NCBI GenBank assembly: GCA_021812735.1
Contig: JAKAMV010000383.1
Location: 1 to 8,606, forward strand
DNA: 8,606 nucleotides
Direction: 5' to 3'
Origin: Chloroflexota bacterium
GTDB lineage: Bacteria; Chloroflexota; Limnocylindria; Limnocylindrales; CSP1-4
Part shown: one piece after another, positions 1 to 5,820 of the stretch
Position numbering within the stretch: the stretch's first letter is position 1
How the letters are laid out: each line of letters opens with the position of its first letter
Translations under genes and position numbers: made by a program
Notes under the pieces: model-generated
Seen by the model: the letters and a program-made list of their open reading frames with translations, nothing else
Told to the model about the DNA's origin: nothing
Database searches by the model: none

Positions 1-159
1 GACGACGAGGTCGCGGCGCTGGTCAGCGGGCGGGCCAGCGACCTGGAGCAGGCCGTCTGCGCGCTGGCGGGCGTCGCGCCGCGCGACGTGCGTCGCCTGC
101 GCTGGTCCCGTCGCGCCCTGCGCGAGACGGCCGCGGGGGCGGCGCGCGAGCCCGCATGA
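1..159 (+). CDS. C-terminal fragment of an unidentified protein
   Basis: An open frame enters from the left edge in frame 1 and ends at TGA 157-159, giving the last 52 residues of a protein. The tail is rich in Ala and Arg, probably helical (an LEQAVCALAG-type segment followed by a very basic RRLRWSRRALRE stretch), and has no motif I can assign. Its stop codon overlaps the ATG of holA (ATGA at 156-159), so the two genes are almost certainly co-transcribed and translationally coupled. In many bacteria a comEC-type or tRNA/rRNA-maturation gene lies just before holA, but nothing visible here distinguishes those options, so I leave it unnamed. Codon use matches the neighbouring genes. Confidence 0.7.
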   Translation, partial: DDEVAALVSGRASDLEQAVCALAGVAPRDVRRLRWSRRALRETAAGAAREPA

Positions 160-1256
160 GCACGGCCGACCGACCGCAGGTCCTCTACCTGTGGGGCGAC
201 GACGAGTGGGCGATGGACCGCGTCGTGGCGTCCGTCGCCGATGAGCTCGCCCGAGACACCGGCGCCCTGCCGGAGCGCTGGCGGGAGGACGGCAAGGCCG
301 TCACCGCCGACATCATCGCGGGCCGGACGGCCATCGCGCCGATGTTCGGCGGCGGCACCGTGGCGATCGTGGCGAACCCCGCGCCGCTCGTCCGGTCGAG
401 GGAGGCGCGCGAGCGCCTCGGCCGGGTGATCGCGAACGTCGCCCCCGGCAACGCCCTGGTCTTCCTGGAGTTCGACGGCAGCGGCGGCAGGAAGCGCCCC
501 AAGTCGCTCCTGGACCTCGCCGACGACGTCCTGCGGGCCGGGGGCACCGTCCGGCCCTGCCGCGCGCCGTCGGCGTCCGAGCTGCCCGCCTGGATTGGCG
601 GCCGGGCGGCGGCCATCGGGGTCCGGCTCGGCCCGCAGGCGGCCCTGGAGATCGCGAGGCGGATCGGCGGACGCGTCGGGCAGACCGACGTGGACCGCCG
701 CCAGGTGAGCTCGATGGCCGTGGGCGAGCTCGAGAAGCTCGCGCTGTACCGCGGCGCCGAGCCCGTGACCGTCGACGACGTCCAGGCCCTGGTGCCGGAG
801 ACCGTCCCCGACTCGCTCTGGGCGCTGACCGACGCCGTGGCGCTCCGCCAGGCCGAGGTCGCGGGGCCCGCCCTGGACCACGCGCTCGAGGCACAGCCGG
901 AGCCGGTGATCGTCACCCTCCTGCACCGGCGCCTGCGCGAGCTGCTCATCGCGGCGGACGCCCGGGCTTCGGGGGCGCGGCCGCCCGAGATCGTGCGGAT
1001 GGTCGGCGGCAGCCCGAACATGGCCCAGCATCGCGTCGAGCAGTCGGCCCGCTGGACGGTGCCGGAGCTCGAGGCCGCCCTCGACGGCCTGCTCGACCTC
1101 GACCGCATGGCGAAACGCGCGGGCGCGGGGGCTGGCACCGACGGCCAGCGCCGCATGGCCTGGATCGCGTGGGTCGCCGAACGGGTCTCGCCCCGCGCGC
1201 CCGGACGAGCCGCCGGCGCCCCGGGCCTAGCCCGGGCTGGCTCGTCGCGGCGGTGA
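156..1256 (+). CDS. holA: DNA polymerase III subunit delta (HolA)
   Basis: This is the delta subunit of the clamp loader, which opens the beta sliding clamp and helps load it onto primed DNA at the replication fork. The product has 366 residues; the family usually has 320-350. The N-terminal P-loop-like fold begins with YLWGDDEW (11-18), the position where delta normally has a GxDxxL/F-type sequence and no functional ATPase site. The middle holds the family signature GELEKLALY (190-198), then SLWALTDAV (220-228) and the C-terminal collar helix LLHRRLRELL (255-264). The last 20 or so residues are a low-complexity Ala/Gly/Pro/Arg tail that probably adds no domain. The ATG start overlaps the upstream stop codon as ATGA, which supports this start and implies coupling. 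The gene converges on the small zinc-ribbon gene, with 26 bases between the two stop codons. I am confident of the family from the combination of these motifs and the length. Confidence 0.93.
   Translation: MSTADRPQVLYLWGDDEWAMDRVVASVADELARDTGALPERWREDGKAVTADIIAGRTAIAPMFGGGTVAIVANPAPLVRSREARERLGRVIANVAPGNALVFLEFDGSGGRKRPKSLLDLADDVLRAGGTVRPCRAPSASELPAWIGGRAAAIGVRLGPQAALEIARRIGGRVGQTDVDRRQVSSMAVGELEKLALYRGAEPVTVDDVQALVPETVPDSLWALTDAVALRQAEVAGPALDHALEAQPEPVIVTLLHRRLRELLIAADARASGARPPEIVRMVGGSPNMAQHRVEQSARWTVPELEAALDGLLDLDRMAKRAGAGAGTDGQRRMAWIAWVAERVSPRAPGRAAGAPGLARAGSSRR
1204..1246 (+). terminator. Two-part GC-rich hairpin at the 3' end of holA, possible terminator
   Basis: An 8-bp outer arm (GACGAGCC, 1204-1211, with GGCTCGTC, 1239-1246) encloses a 7-bp inner hairpin (CCCGGGC, 1220-1226, with GCCCGGG, 1230-1236, loop CTA). 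It lies inside the last codons of holA and has no T-run on either side, so it is not a classical intrinsic terminator. Being between convergent genes, it could slow polymerase or protect the 3' end. In DNA this GC-rich some pairing arises by chance. Confidence 0.3.
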
Positions 1257-1282
1257 GTCGGCCGCGGGCCGTCGGCTGGCGC

Positions 1283-1537
1283 TCAGTCGGCTGAGGACCA
1301 GGCCTGCTCCTGGAGCACGACGTCGCTCTCGATCGCGAACACGCAGCGACCCTCGCCGAGGTCGAGCAGGTCGATCAGGTCGGGGTCGATGTACAGCTGG
1401 TTACAGTCCTCGCACAGGCCGCCGGGGATGCCGAAGCACAGCCGCTCGGTCCTGTCGGGCAGCCGGAACGTGGCGTCGAACCGGGTGACGATGAGGCGCC
1501 GGCTGCAGTTGGGGCAGCGATCTCGCAGGCCCGACAT
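1283..1537 (-). CDS. Small zinc-ribbon protein (YgiT/MqsA-N-like), function unknown
   Basis: The product is an 84-residue acidic protein with two CxxC knuckles, CPNC (8-11) and CEDC (42-45), the usual arrangement of a zinc ribbon. The segment around the second knuckle (FGIPGGLCEDCNQLYIDPD, 35-53) resembles the YgiT-type zinc-finger domain found at the N-terminus of MqsA antitoxins and in free-standing small proteins. There is no HTH domain, and no room in the neighbouring gaps for a clear toxin partner, so an antitoxin role is not supported. Two further cysteines (34 and 65) lie outside the knuckles. The ATG start has a GGAG Shine-Dalgarno at 1549-1546, 8 bases upstream, which supports it. 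The gene lies 143 bases downstream of rsfS on the same strand and may be read from that operon or from its own weak promoter. Coding status is well supported; function is unknown. Confidence 0.75.
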   Translation of the reverse strand: MSGLRDRCPNCSRRLIVTRFDATFRLPDRTERLCFGIPGGLCEDCNQLYIDPDLIDLLDLGEGRCVFAIESDVVLQEQAWSSAD

Positions 1538-1586
1538 CAGGGCTTCTCCGGTGGCGCCGGCCCGGGTGGCTGACGACCTGCGGACG

Positions 1587-1615
1587 ATGCTAGGCGCCCG
1601 GATCGCGACCGGGAA
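1587..1615 (-). promoter_or_regulatory. Weak candidate promoter for the zinc-ribbon gene
   Basis: On the minus strand TTCCCG (1615-1610) and TAGCAT (1592-1587) are separated by 17 bases. The -10 matches TATAAT at four positions and the -35 is poor. Position is right, about 50 bases upstream of the zinc-ribbon start, but the match is near chance level. Confidence 0.25.
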
Positions 1616-1624
1616 TGGCCCAGC

Positions 1625-1645
1625 GGTACCGCCTCCATCGGTACC
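1625..1645. repeat. 7-bp inverted repeat between rsfS and the zinc-ribbon gene
   Basis: GGTACCG (1625-1631) and CGGTACC (1639-1645) are perfect inverted arms with a 7-base loop. On the minus strand this hairpin lies about 35 bases after the rsfS stop codon. No T-run follows it, so it is a possible 3'-end stabiliser or pause site rather than a clear terminator. Confidence 0.4.
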
Positions 1646-1680
1646 CCACGAACCGGGAGGGCTCCCTGCCGCCAGGCCCG

Positions 1681-2130
1681 CTACTGGACCCGGAGGACCA
1701 CGCGGGCCTGATGCCAGTGCTTCTCGAGGCTGTAGTAGTCGCGCTCCGGCGGCGTGAACACGTGGACCACGACCGCGCCGAAGTCCACGAGCACCCAGTG
1801 CGACGCGGGCGTGCCCTCCCGCCCGATCGGCCGGATGCCCTCCTCGCGGAGGCCCTCCGCGATGCCGTCGGCGATGGCGTCGATCTGGCGCTCCGAGCCG
1901 CCCGAGCAGATGACGAACGCGTCGGCGAGCGAGGTGAGGTCAGCCAGGTCGAGCAGGACGATGTCGGCGGCCTTCTTGTCCTCCGCCAGTTCGACGATCC
2001 GGCGCGCCAGGTCCAGCGGCGCGAGGCTCGTCGCCGGGGCGGCGGTGTCGCGGTGCGGCAGGCCGTCCGGACGGGGGGCGGGAGCGGCGGGTTCGGTCAC
2101 GATGGTCGGCATCCTCCGGTTGGGGGTCAT
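1681..2130 (-). CDS. rsfS: Ribosomal silencing factor RsfS
   Basis: RsfS (Iojap/DUF143 family) binds ribosomal protein uL14 on the 50S subunit, blocks subunit joining, and so lowers translation in starvation or stationary phase. The 149-residue product carries the core family sequence: KKAADIVLLDL (52-62), the DAFVICSGGSERQ block (70-82), and the HWVLVDFGAVVVHVF strand pair (111-125) followed by RDYYSLEKHW (130-139). The first 35 or so residues are a Pro/Ala-rich extension absent from typical 105-130-residue members. The ATG at 2130 overlaps the nadD stop codon as ATGA, so translation is probably coupled to nadD. A second in-frame ATG (codon 7, 2112) is preceded directly by GGAGG, too close to act as a normal ribosome site. 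The gene is the last of the obg-nadD-rsfS cluster. Confidence 0.94.
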   Translation of the reverse strand: MTPNRRMPTIVTEPAAPAPRPDGLPHRDTAAPATSLAPLDLARRIVELAEDKKAADIVLLDLADLTSLADAFVICSGGSERQIDAIADGIAEGLREEGIRPIGREGTPASHWVLVDFGAVVVHVFTPPERDYYSLEKHWHQARVVLRVQ

Positions 2131-2771
2131 GTGTAGAGGCGGTGCTCGGCGAGGTAGGCGGCGACGGCGTCCGGGACGAGGTAGCGGACCGATCGGCCGG
2201 CACGCGCCCTGCGCCGCACAACGCTACCCGAGATGGGCAACAGGGGCCCCGGCAGGAACCTCACCCGCTCCACCGCGCCCGGGAAATGGCGCTCCACCCA
2301 GTCGGGCCCCAGCGGGTCGAACCCGCTGCGCGGCACCACGGCCAGCCGGGCGAGGGCGAGGACCCGGCGCGGGTCGCGCCACTCCGGCAACAGCGCGAGG
2401 GCCTCGGACGAGAGGATCAGCCACGGCTCCGCGAGGCCCTCGGCGCGCAACGCCTCCAGCGTGTCAACGGTGTAGGACGCACCGCCGCGGCGGACCTCGA
2501 GGTCGGACACGGCGAAGGCGGGGTTTCCCGCAATCGCAAGGGTGACCATCGCGAGCCGGTCCCCCGGCGGGGTCACCGGCCGGCCCGGCTTGTGGGGCGG
2601 CGAGGCGGCGGGCACGAACAGCACGCGCTCCAGCCCCAGCGCCTCGCGGGCATCCTCCGCGATGGCGAGATGGCCGTGGTGCACCGGATCGAACGTGCCG
2701 CCCAGGATGCCCACCGAGCCCGGCACGACGGGCGCCGGGGGCGCGACGGCGGCGCCCGGGTCGTCGGTCAC
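2127..2771 (-). CDS. nadD: Nicotinate-nucleotide adenylyltransferase (NadD)
   Basis: NadD transfers AMP from ATP to nicotinate mononucleotide, making deamido-NAD in the cytosolic NAD pathway. The 214-residue product has the nucleotidyltransferase signature GGTFDPVHHGHL (24-35), PPHKP (58-62), and the C-terminal ISGSVVR (180-186) in the place of the usual ISSTxIR motif. I chose the GTG at 2771 as start: it overlaps the obg stop codon (GTGA, 2771-2768), has GAGGA at 2782-2778 six bases upstream, and puts the signature at a normal distance from the N-terminus. The open frame continues further upstream, but only as an out-of-frame shadow of obg. An odd point is WLILSSEAL (117-125): most NadD proteins have a GxD triplet where this has SSE. 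The fold and the other motifs are intact, so I still expect an active enzyme. It is coupled by overlaps to obg on one side and rsfS on the other. Confidence 0.93.
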   Translation of the reverse strand: MTDDPGAAVAPPAPVVPGSVGILGGTFDPVHHGHLAIAEDAREALGLERVLFVPAASPPHKPGRPVTPPGDRLAMVTLAIAGNPAFAVSDLEVRRGGASYTVDTLEALRAEGLAEPWLILSSEALALLPEWRDPRRVLALARLAVVPRSGFDPLGPDWVERHFPGAVERVRFLPGPLLPISGSVVRRRARAGRSVRYLVPDAVAAYLAEHRLYT

Positions 2772-4066
2772 GCGTCGTCCTCGGGCGGATCCCAGGCCAG
2801 GGCCACGTCGCCCACGCGGACGTCGTCGCCCGGGCGAACCCCGGCCTTGCGCAGCGCCGCGTCCACCCCGAGCCGCAGGAGCTCCCGCTGGAACCGCTCG
2901 GCCGACTCCTCGTTGTCGAAGTTGGTCTGGACGGCCAGCCGCTCGATGCGCTTGCCGCGCACGACGAAACCCGTCTCGTCGCGCTCGACGGTGAAGCCGT
3001 CGCCGGCCGCCTCCAGCCGGTGCACGACGACGCCCGCCGGGTCCGGCGGCTCGGCCAGCGTGACGGCGTCGGGGAGCATGGCGCCCACGGCCGCGCGGAG
3101 CGCGTCCAGCCCCTCGCCGCTGTCCGCGGAGATGGCGACCGCCTCGCGACCGGCGTCGCGCAGCGCCCGCTCGAAATCGGGCCACGCGGCCTGGGCCGCG
3201 GGCAGGTCCATCTTGTTGAACACGACCAGCATCGGCTTGGCGAGCAGGCCCGGGTCGTGCGCCTCGAGCTCGTCGCGGATGACGTCGTGGTCCCACTTCG
3301 GGTCCCGCGCCGCGCCGTCCACCACATGGAGCAGGACGCGCGTCCGCTCGACGTGGCGCAGGAACGCGTGGCCGAGGCCGGCGCCGTCCGACGCCCCCTC
3401 GATCAGGCCCGGCACGTCGGCGATCGTCGGGCGGCGCCCATCGTCCATGCCCAGGTCCAGCACCCCGAGGTTCGGCTCCAGCGTGGTGAACGGGTACGGC
3501 GCGATCTTGGGGCGAGCGGCCGTGAGCGCGGCGAGCAGCGTGGACTTGCCCGCGTTGGGCAGCCCCACCAGGCCCACGTCGGCGATCAGCCGAAGCTCGA
3601 GGCGGACCGTGTTCTCCTCGCCGGGCTCGCCGCGCTGGGCGTGGCGCGGCGCCTGGTGGATGGCGGTCGCGAAGTGCACGTTGCCCAGCCCGCCTCGCCC
3701 GCCGCGCGCGACCATCGCCTCCTGGCCCACGGCGACGAGGTCCGCGATGAGGGCGCCCGTGGCCTCGTCCACGACGGCCGTGCCCGGCGGCACGAGCAGG
3801 TGGAGGTCCTCGCCCGCCTTGCCGTGGCGCTTCTGGCGCTCGCCGGCGCCGCCCGGCGTGGCCGCGAAATGGTGCTTGTAGCGGAAGTCGCGGAGCGTGG
3901 TCTGGCCGGCGTCCACCCGCAGGTAGACCGAGCCGCCGCGGCCCCCGTCGCCCCCGTCCGGGCCGCCGCGGGGCACGTGGGCCTCCCGGCGCATGGTGGA
4001 CGCACCGTCGCCGCCGGCGCCCGCGCGCACGACGATCCGGACTTCATCGAGGAACATGGCTGGCAT
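2768..4066 (-). CDS. obgE: GTPase Obg/CgtA
   Basis: Obg is an essential GTPase that binds the 50S subunit, assists its late assembly, and links ribosome supply to ppGpp and growth state. The 432-residue product has all three domains. The glycine-rich Obg fold (about 1-160) contains GGPDGGDGGRGG (34-45). The G domain has Walker A GLPNAGKS (168-175), switch I PFTT (192-195), DVPG (217-220), NKMD (284-287) and SAD (313-315). The C-terminal OCT domain (about 355-425) includes the VQTNFDNEESAERFQ block. OCT is typical of Gram-positives and related phyla and is absent from E. coli Obg. Two starts are possible: ATG 4066, or ATG 4057, which gives the commoner MFLDEV N-terminus. Neither has a clear Shine-Dalgarno. 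The gene heads the obg-nadD-rsfS cluster. The usual upstream rplU-rpmA pair is not here; a hydrolase gene and its terminator lie upstream instead. Confidence 0.96.
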   Translation of the reverse strand: MPAMFLDEVRIVVRAGAGGDGASTMRREAHVPRGGPDGGDGGRGGSVYLRVDAGQTTLRDFRYKHHFAATPGGAGERQKRHGKAGEDLHLLVPPGTAVVDEATGALIADLVAVGQEAMVARGGRGGLGNVHFATAIHQAPRHAQRGEPGEENTVRLELRLIADVGLVGLPNAGKSTLLAALTAARPKIAPYPFTTLEPNLGVLDLGMDDGRRPTIADVPGLIEGASDGAGLGHAFLRHVERTRVLLHVVDGAARDPKWDHDVIRDELEAHDPGLLAKPMLVVFNKMDLPAAQAAWPDFERALRDAGREAVAISADSGEGLDALRAAVGAMLPDAVTLAEPPDPAGVVVHRLEAAGDGFTVERDETGFVVRGKRIERLAVQTNFDNEESAERFQRELLRLGVDAALRKAGVRPGDDVRVGDVALAWDPPEDDA

Positions 4067-4085
4067 TCTCGCATGGGCTTGGCGG

Positions 4086-4119
4086 AGAAACGAGAACGCC
4101 CCCGGCGGACCGGGGGCGT
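4086..4119 (-). terminator. Rho-independent terminator of the LysM-M23 gene
   Basis: On the minus strand a perfect 10-bp stem (ACGCCCCCGG, 4096-4105, with CCGGGGGCGT, 4110-4119; loop of four) starts 20 bases after the M23 stop codon. It is followed by a T-rich tail reading TTCTCGTTTCTCC. This is the best intrinsic terminator in the window. Its T-tail ends only about 20 bases before the obg start codon. Confidence 0.75.
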
Positions 4120-4138
4120 CGGGGGCGGGCGCGGGCGG

Positions 4139-5509
4139 CTAGAGGTAGTTGAGGGGGTTCATCCGCTGGCCGCCGGCCCAGATGGGCCCGATCCACACCT
4201 CGAAGTGGAGGTGCGGGCCGGTGGCGTCGCCGCTCTGGCCGATCCGCCCCACCTGCTGACCACGCCCGACGGACTCGCCGTTGCCGACCGTGATCGCGGA
4301 CATGTGGTTGTAGGTGGTGTACATGTCCCCGCCGTGGCTGATCCACACCTGCCAGCCGCCGCCGTTGTTCTTCCAGCCGGCGAAGATCACCTGCCCGGAC
4401 GCGGCCGCCACGACGGTGCTGCCGTAGTCGGCGGCGATGTCGATTGCCCAGTGGCCGTAGTGGTAGTACTGGCTGATGTAGTTGTTGCCGCCGATGACGG
4501 GCCACGACAGGCGGCCCCCGGTGTAGCTGCCGCCGACGCCTGACGCCACCGTGCTGTTGGTCCGGCTCGTGGACGAGCCGCTGCCCGACGAGGCGGTCGT
4601 GGCGGAGGCGACCTTCGTGACCACCGGCTTCGGGGTCGGGATTGGCGCGCCCTTGGCGCCGGGGAGAATCAGCACCTGGCCGACGACGAGGGTCGGGTCG
4701 GTCAGCTGGTTGAGGTCCAGGATGCTCTGGGCCGCCACCTTGTACTTCGCCGCGATGGAGGCCAGCGTGTCCGAGGCGCCGACCGTGATGATCAGGCCGT
4801 TGGCGGGCGGGACCTTGAGGAGCTGGCCGACATGGAGGTCCGTGATCGCCGTCAGGGTGGACTTGTTGGCCCACCAGATGGTCATCGAGGAGACGTGGAA
4901 CTGGGCGGCGATCCCGGAGACCGTGTCGCCCTTCTTGACGCGGTACATCTGGATCAGCGCGGAGCCGTCCTCGACCGTCGTGTCGGGCGCGTAGCCGGTG
5001 ACCAGCGTGCCGTCCGGGGAGATGACGCCGGGGCTCGGCGCCGGCGCGTCACTCGGCGCGGGCAAGGCTGCGCCCGCCGGCAGGGTCAGGGGCTGGAAGC
5101 TTGGCGCCTCCGTCTGGAGGCCAATCGCCGCCAGACCGGCGGGTATCGCGCTCGCGTCGATCGAGCGCACGCCGCCGTTGATCGCTAGGCGGGGGCTCGT
5201 GGCGCTGCCCTGGGCTGCGCCGACCGAGCCGGCCGGGGTGCTGGGCAGGAGCGTGAGGAGCGAGGCGGCAGCCACCAGGGCCGCGACGATGATCGGGAGG
5301 GCGCGCTCGGCCGTGGCAAACGGCCGGACCGCGGAGGCGAGCGCTGCGCTCAGCCTGCCGACGGGGGCGGCGGTGGTGCGACCGGACCGTGGGCCCAGCG
5401 CCGCGAGCAGGGTCGCTCGCAGGTGGTGGAGACCGATCGAACGGGACAGGCGGTGGGCGGAGCGCGCGAGAGCGGGCTGACGACCGACGCCGTCGGTGGA
5501 CTTCTGCAA
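4139..5509 (-). CDS. LysM-LysM-M23 peptidoglycan endopeptidase
   Basis: This is probably an exported or membrane-anchored zinc peptidase that cuts peptidoglycan cross-bridges during growth or division. With the start I prefer, the product has 456 residues. It consists of a basic cytoplasmic N-terminus (1-70), one hydrophobic segment (LPIIVAALVAAASLLTLL, 71-88) acting as signal anchor, a Pro/Ala-rich linker, LysM 1 (about 188-233), LysM 2 (about 238-283), a Ser/Thr linker, and an M23 domain (about 330-456). The zinc and catalytic residues are intact: H353 and D357 in GHWAID, H402 in TYNHM, and H433/H435 in GPHLHFE. The start is TTG at 5509, preceded by a perfect AGGAGG (5520-5515) five bases away. 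The frame is open up to an ATG at 5674, but those 55 codons have clearly more A/T in third positions (about 29%) than the rest, and no ribosome site. The gene is followed by its own terminator and is not coupled to obg. Confidence 0.9.
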   Translation of the reverse strand: MQKSTDGVGRQPALARSAHRLSRSIGLHHLRATLLAALGPRSGRTTAAPVGRLSAALASAVRPFATAERALPIIVAALVAAASLLTLLPSTPAGSVGAAQGSATSPRLAINGGVRSIDASAIPAGLAAIGLQTEAPSFQPLTLPAGAALPAPSDAPAPSPGVISPDGTLVTGYAPDTTVEDGSALIQMYRVKKGDTVSGIAAQFHVSSMTIWWANKSTLTAITDLHVGQLLKVPPANGLIITVGASDTLASIAAKYKVAAQSILDLNQLTDPTLVVGQVLILPGAKGAPIPTPKPVVTKVASATTASSGSGSSTSRTNSTVASGVGGSYTGGRLSWPVIGGNNYISQYYHYGHWAIDIAADYGSTVVAAASGQVIFAGWKNNGGGWQVWISHGGDMYTTYNHMSAITVGNGESVGRGQQVGRIGQSGDATGPHLHFEVWIGPIWAGGQRMNPLNYL

Positions 5510-5631
5510 TACGGCCTCCTGGGCGAGGACCTGACGCGGGGCGAGAATTGCCGCCGCCGATCCCCTCGGGTGCTGGTCGTGCACCGAAGCTTTGTGGCCG
5601 CCGAAAGCGTCCCTGCGACCAGCTCCGATCG
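5510..5631 (-). ncRNA. Structured 5' leader of the LysM-M23 gene, candidate cis-regulatory RNA
   Basis: On the minus strand the leader can fold in two exclusive ways. Form A is a nested helix: CGATC (5631-5627) with GATCG (5562-5558), GCTGGTCG (5623-5616) with CGACCAGC (5579-5572), and inside it GCTTT (5608-5604) with AAAGC (5593-5589). Form B is a local hairpin: CTTCGGTGC (5589-5581) with GCACCCGAGG (5573-5564), one bulged C, loop ACGACCA, which uses the same bases as the main helix of form A. A short helix (TCCT with AGGA) covers the Shine-Dalgarno. Long leaders before LysM/M23 and Rpf-type hydrolases in Gram-positives often hold c-di-AMP riboswitches, but I do not find that class's conserved blocks here. 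The pairing is seen in the sequence; regulation is inference. Confidence 0.45.
5515..5520 (-). promoter_or_regulatory. Strong ribosome binding site deciding a TTG start
   Basis: AGGAGG on the minus strand lies five bases before the TTG at 5509-5507 of the M23 gene. It is the strongest Shine-Dalgarno in the window and is the main reason for placing the start there. The four bases AGGA can pair with TCCT at 5529-5526 across a five-base loop (CGCCC), so the site could be partly hidden. Confidence 0.8.
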
Positions 5632-5635
5632 CCCG

Positions 5636-5665
5636 ACCGTAACAGACCGCACCTTGCCCGGTCAA
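5636..5665 (-). promoter_or_regulatory. Promoter of the LysM-M23 gene
   Basis: On the minus strand TTGACC (5665-5660) and TACGGT (5641-5636) are 18 bases apart, with a TG one base before the -10 (TGT-TACGGT, an extended -10). The -35 matches consensus at five of six positions; the -10 fits the relaxed TAnnnT form. The start of transcription would be near 5629, at the beginning of the structured leader, leaving about 120 untranslated bases. Confidence 0.55.
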
Positions 5666-5670
5666 ACCGC

Positions 5671-5691
5671 GCACCCTCGATCAGGGGGTGC
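5671..5691. repeat. 6-bp inverted repeat just upstream of the M23 promoter
   Basis: GCACCC (5671-5676) and GGGTGC (5686-5691) form an inverted repeat with a 9-base centre, ending six bases before the -35 of the M23 promoter. The position suits an operator for a dimeric regulator, but it could equally be chance in GC-rich DNA. Confidence 0.35.
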
Positions 5692-5705
5692 CACCCGGAC
5701 TGTTG

Positions 5706-5731
5706 ACCTAGTCCAAAGAGCCCGAACCTAG
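5706..5731. repeat. Paired CTAGGT direct repeats with 20-bp period
   Basis: ACCTAG occurs at 5706-5711 and 5726-5731 on the plus strand (CTAGGT on the minus strand), exactly 20 bp apart, about two turns of the helix. They lie in a locally less GC-rich stretch some 75-100 bp upstream of the likely M23 transcription start. Such spacing is common for activator or repressor half-sites on one face of DNA. Confidence 0.4.
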
Positions 5732-5820
5732 GTGAATATCGCAGCGCCTGCGGAGTCGGTGAACGATTCCTAACCTGCCCGCCGTCACGCGCGGGCGGTC
5801 GCCACGCGTCGCAGGGCGCC

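Noticed and set aside
1537..1638. 33-codon minus-strand frame overlapping the zinc-ribbon start (TGATG)
   Set aside because: About 30% of third positions are A or T, unlike real genes here, the peptide is Pro/Ser/Arg low-complexity, and only a weak ribosome site precedes it.
2772..3296. N-terminal extension of NadD read through the obg coding region
   Set aside because: It is an out-of-frame shadow of obg; the GTG at 2771 with GAGGA six bases upstream and a GTGA overlap gives a normal-length NadD.
2142..4543. Long open frames on the plus strand opposite nadD, obg and the M23 gene (and similarly 5876-7375 opposite rho, 185-1156 opposite holA)
   Set aside because: Very high GC leaves few stop codons in antisense frames. 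Their products are Arg/Ala/Gly-rich without motifs, while the minus-strand (or holA) frames encode clearly recognised families.
5510..5760. c-di-AMP (ydaO/yuaA) riboswitch before the M23 gene
   Set aside because: Gene type and leader length fit, but the conserved blocks of that class as I remember them (such as the GCCGAAUC and CAGCUAACC segments) are not visible; only short CACCCGA-like matches occur. Kept as an unassigned structured leader.
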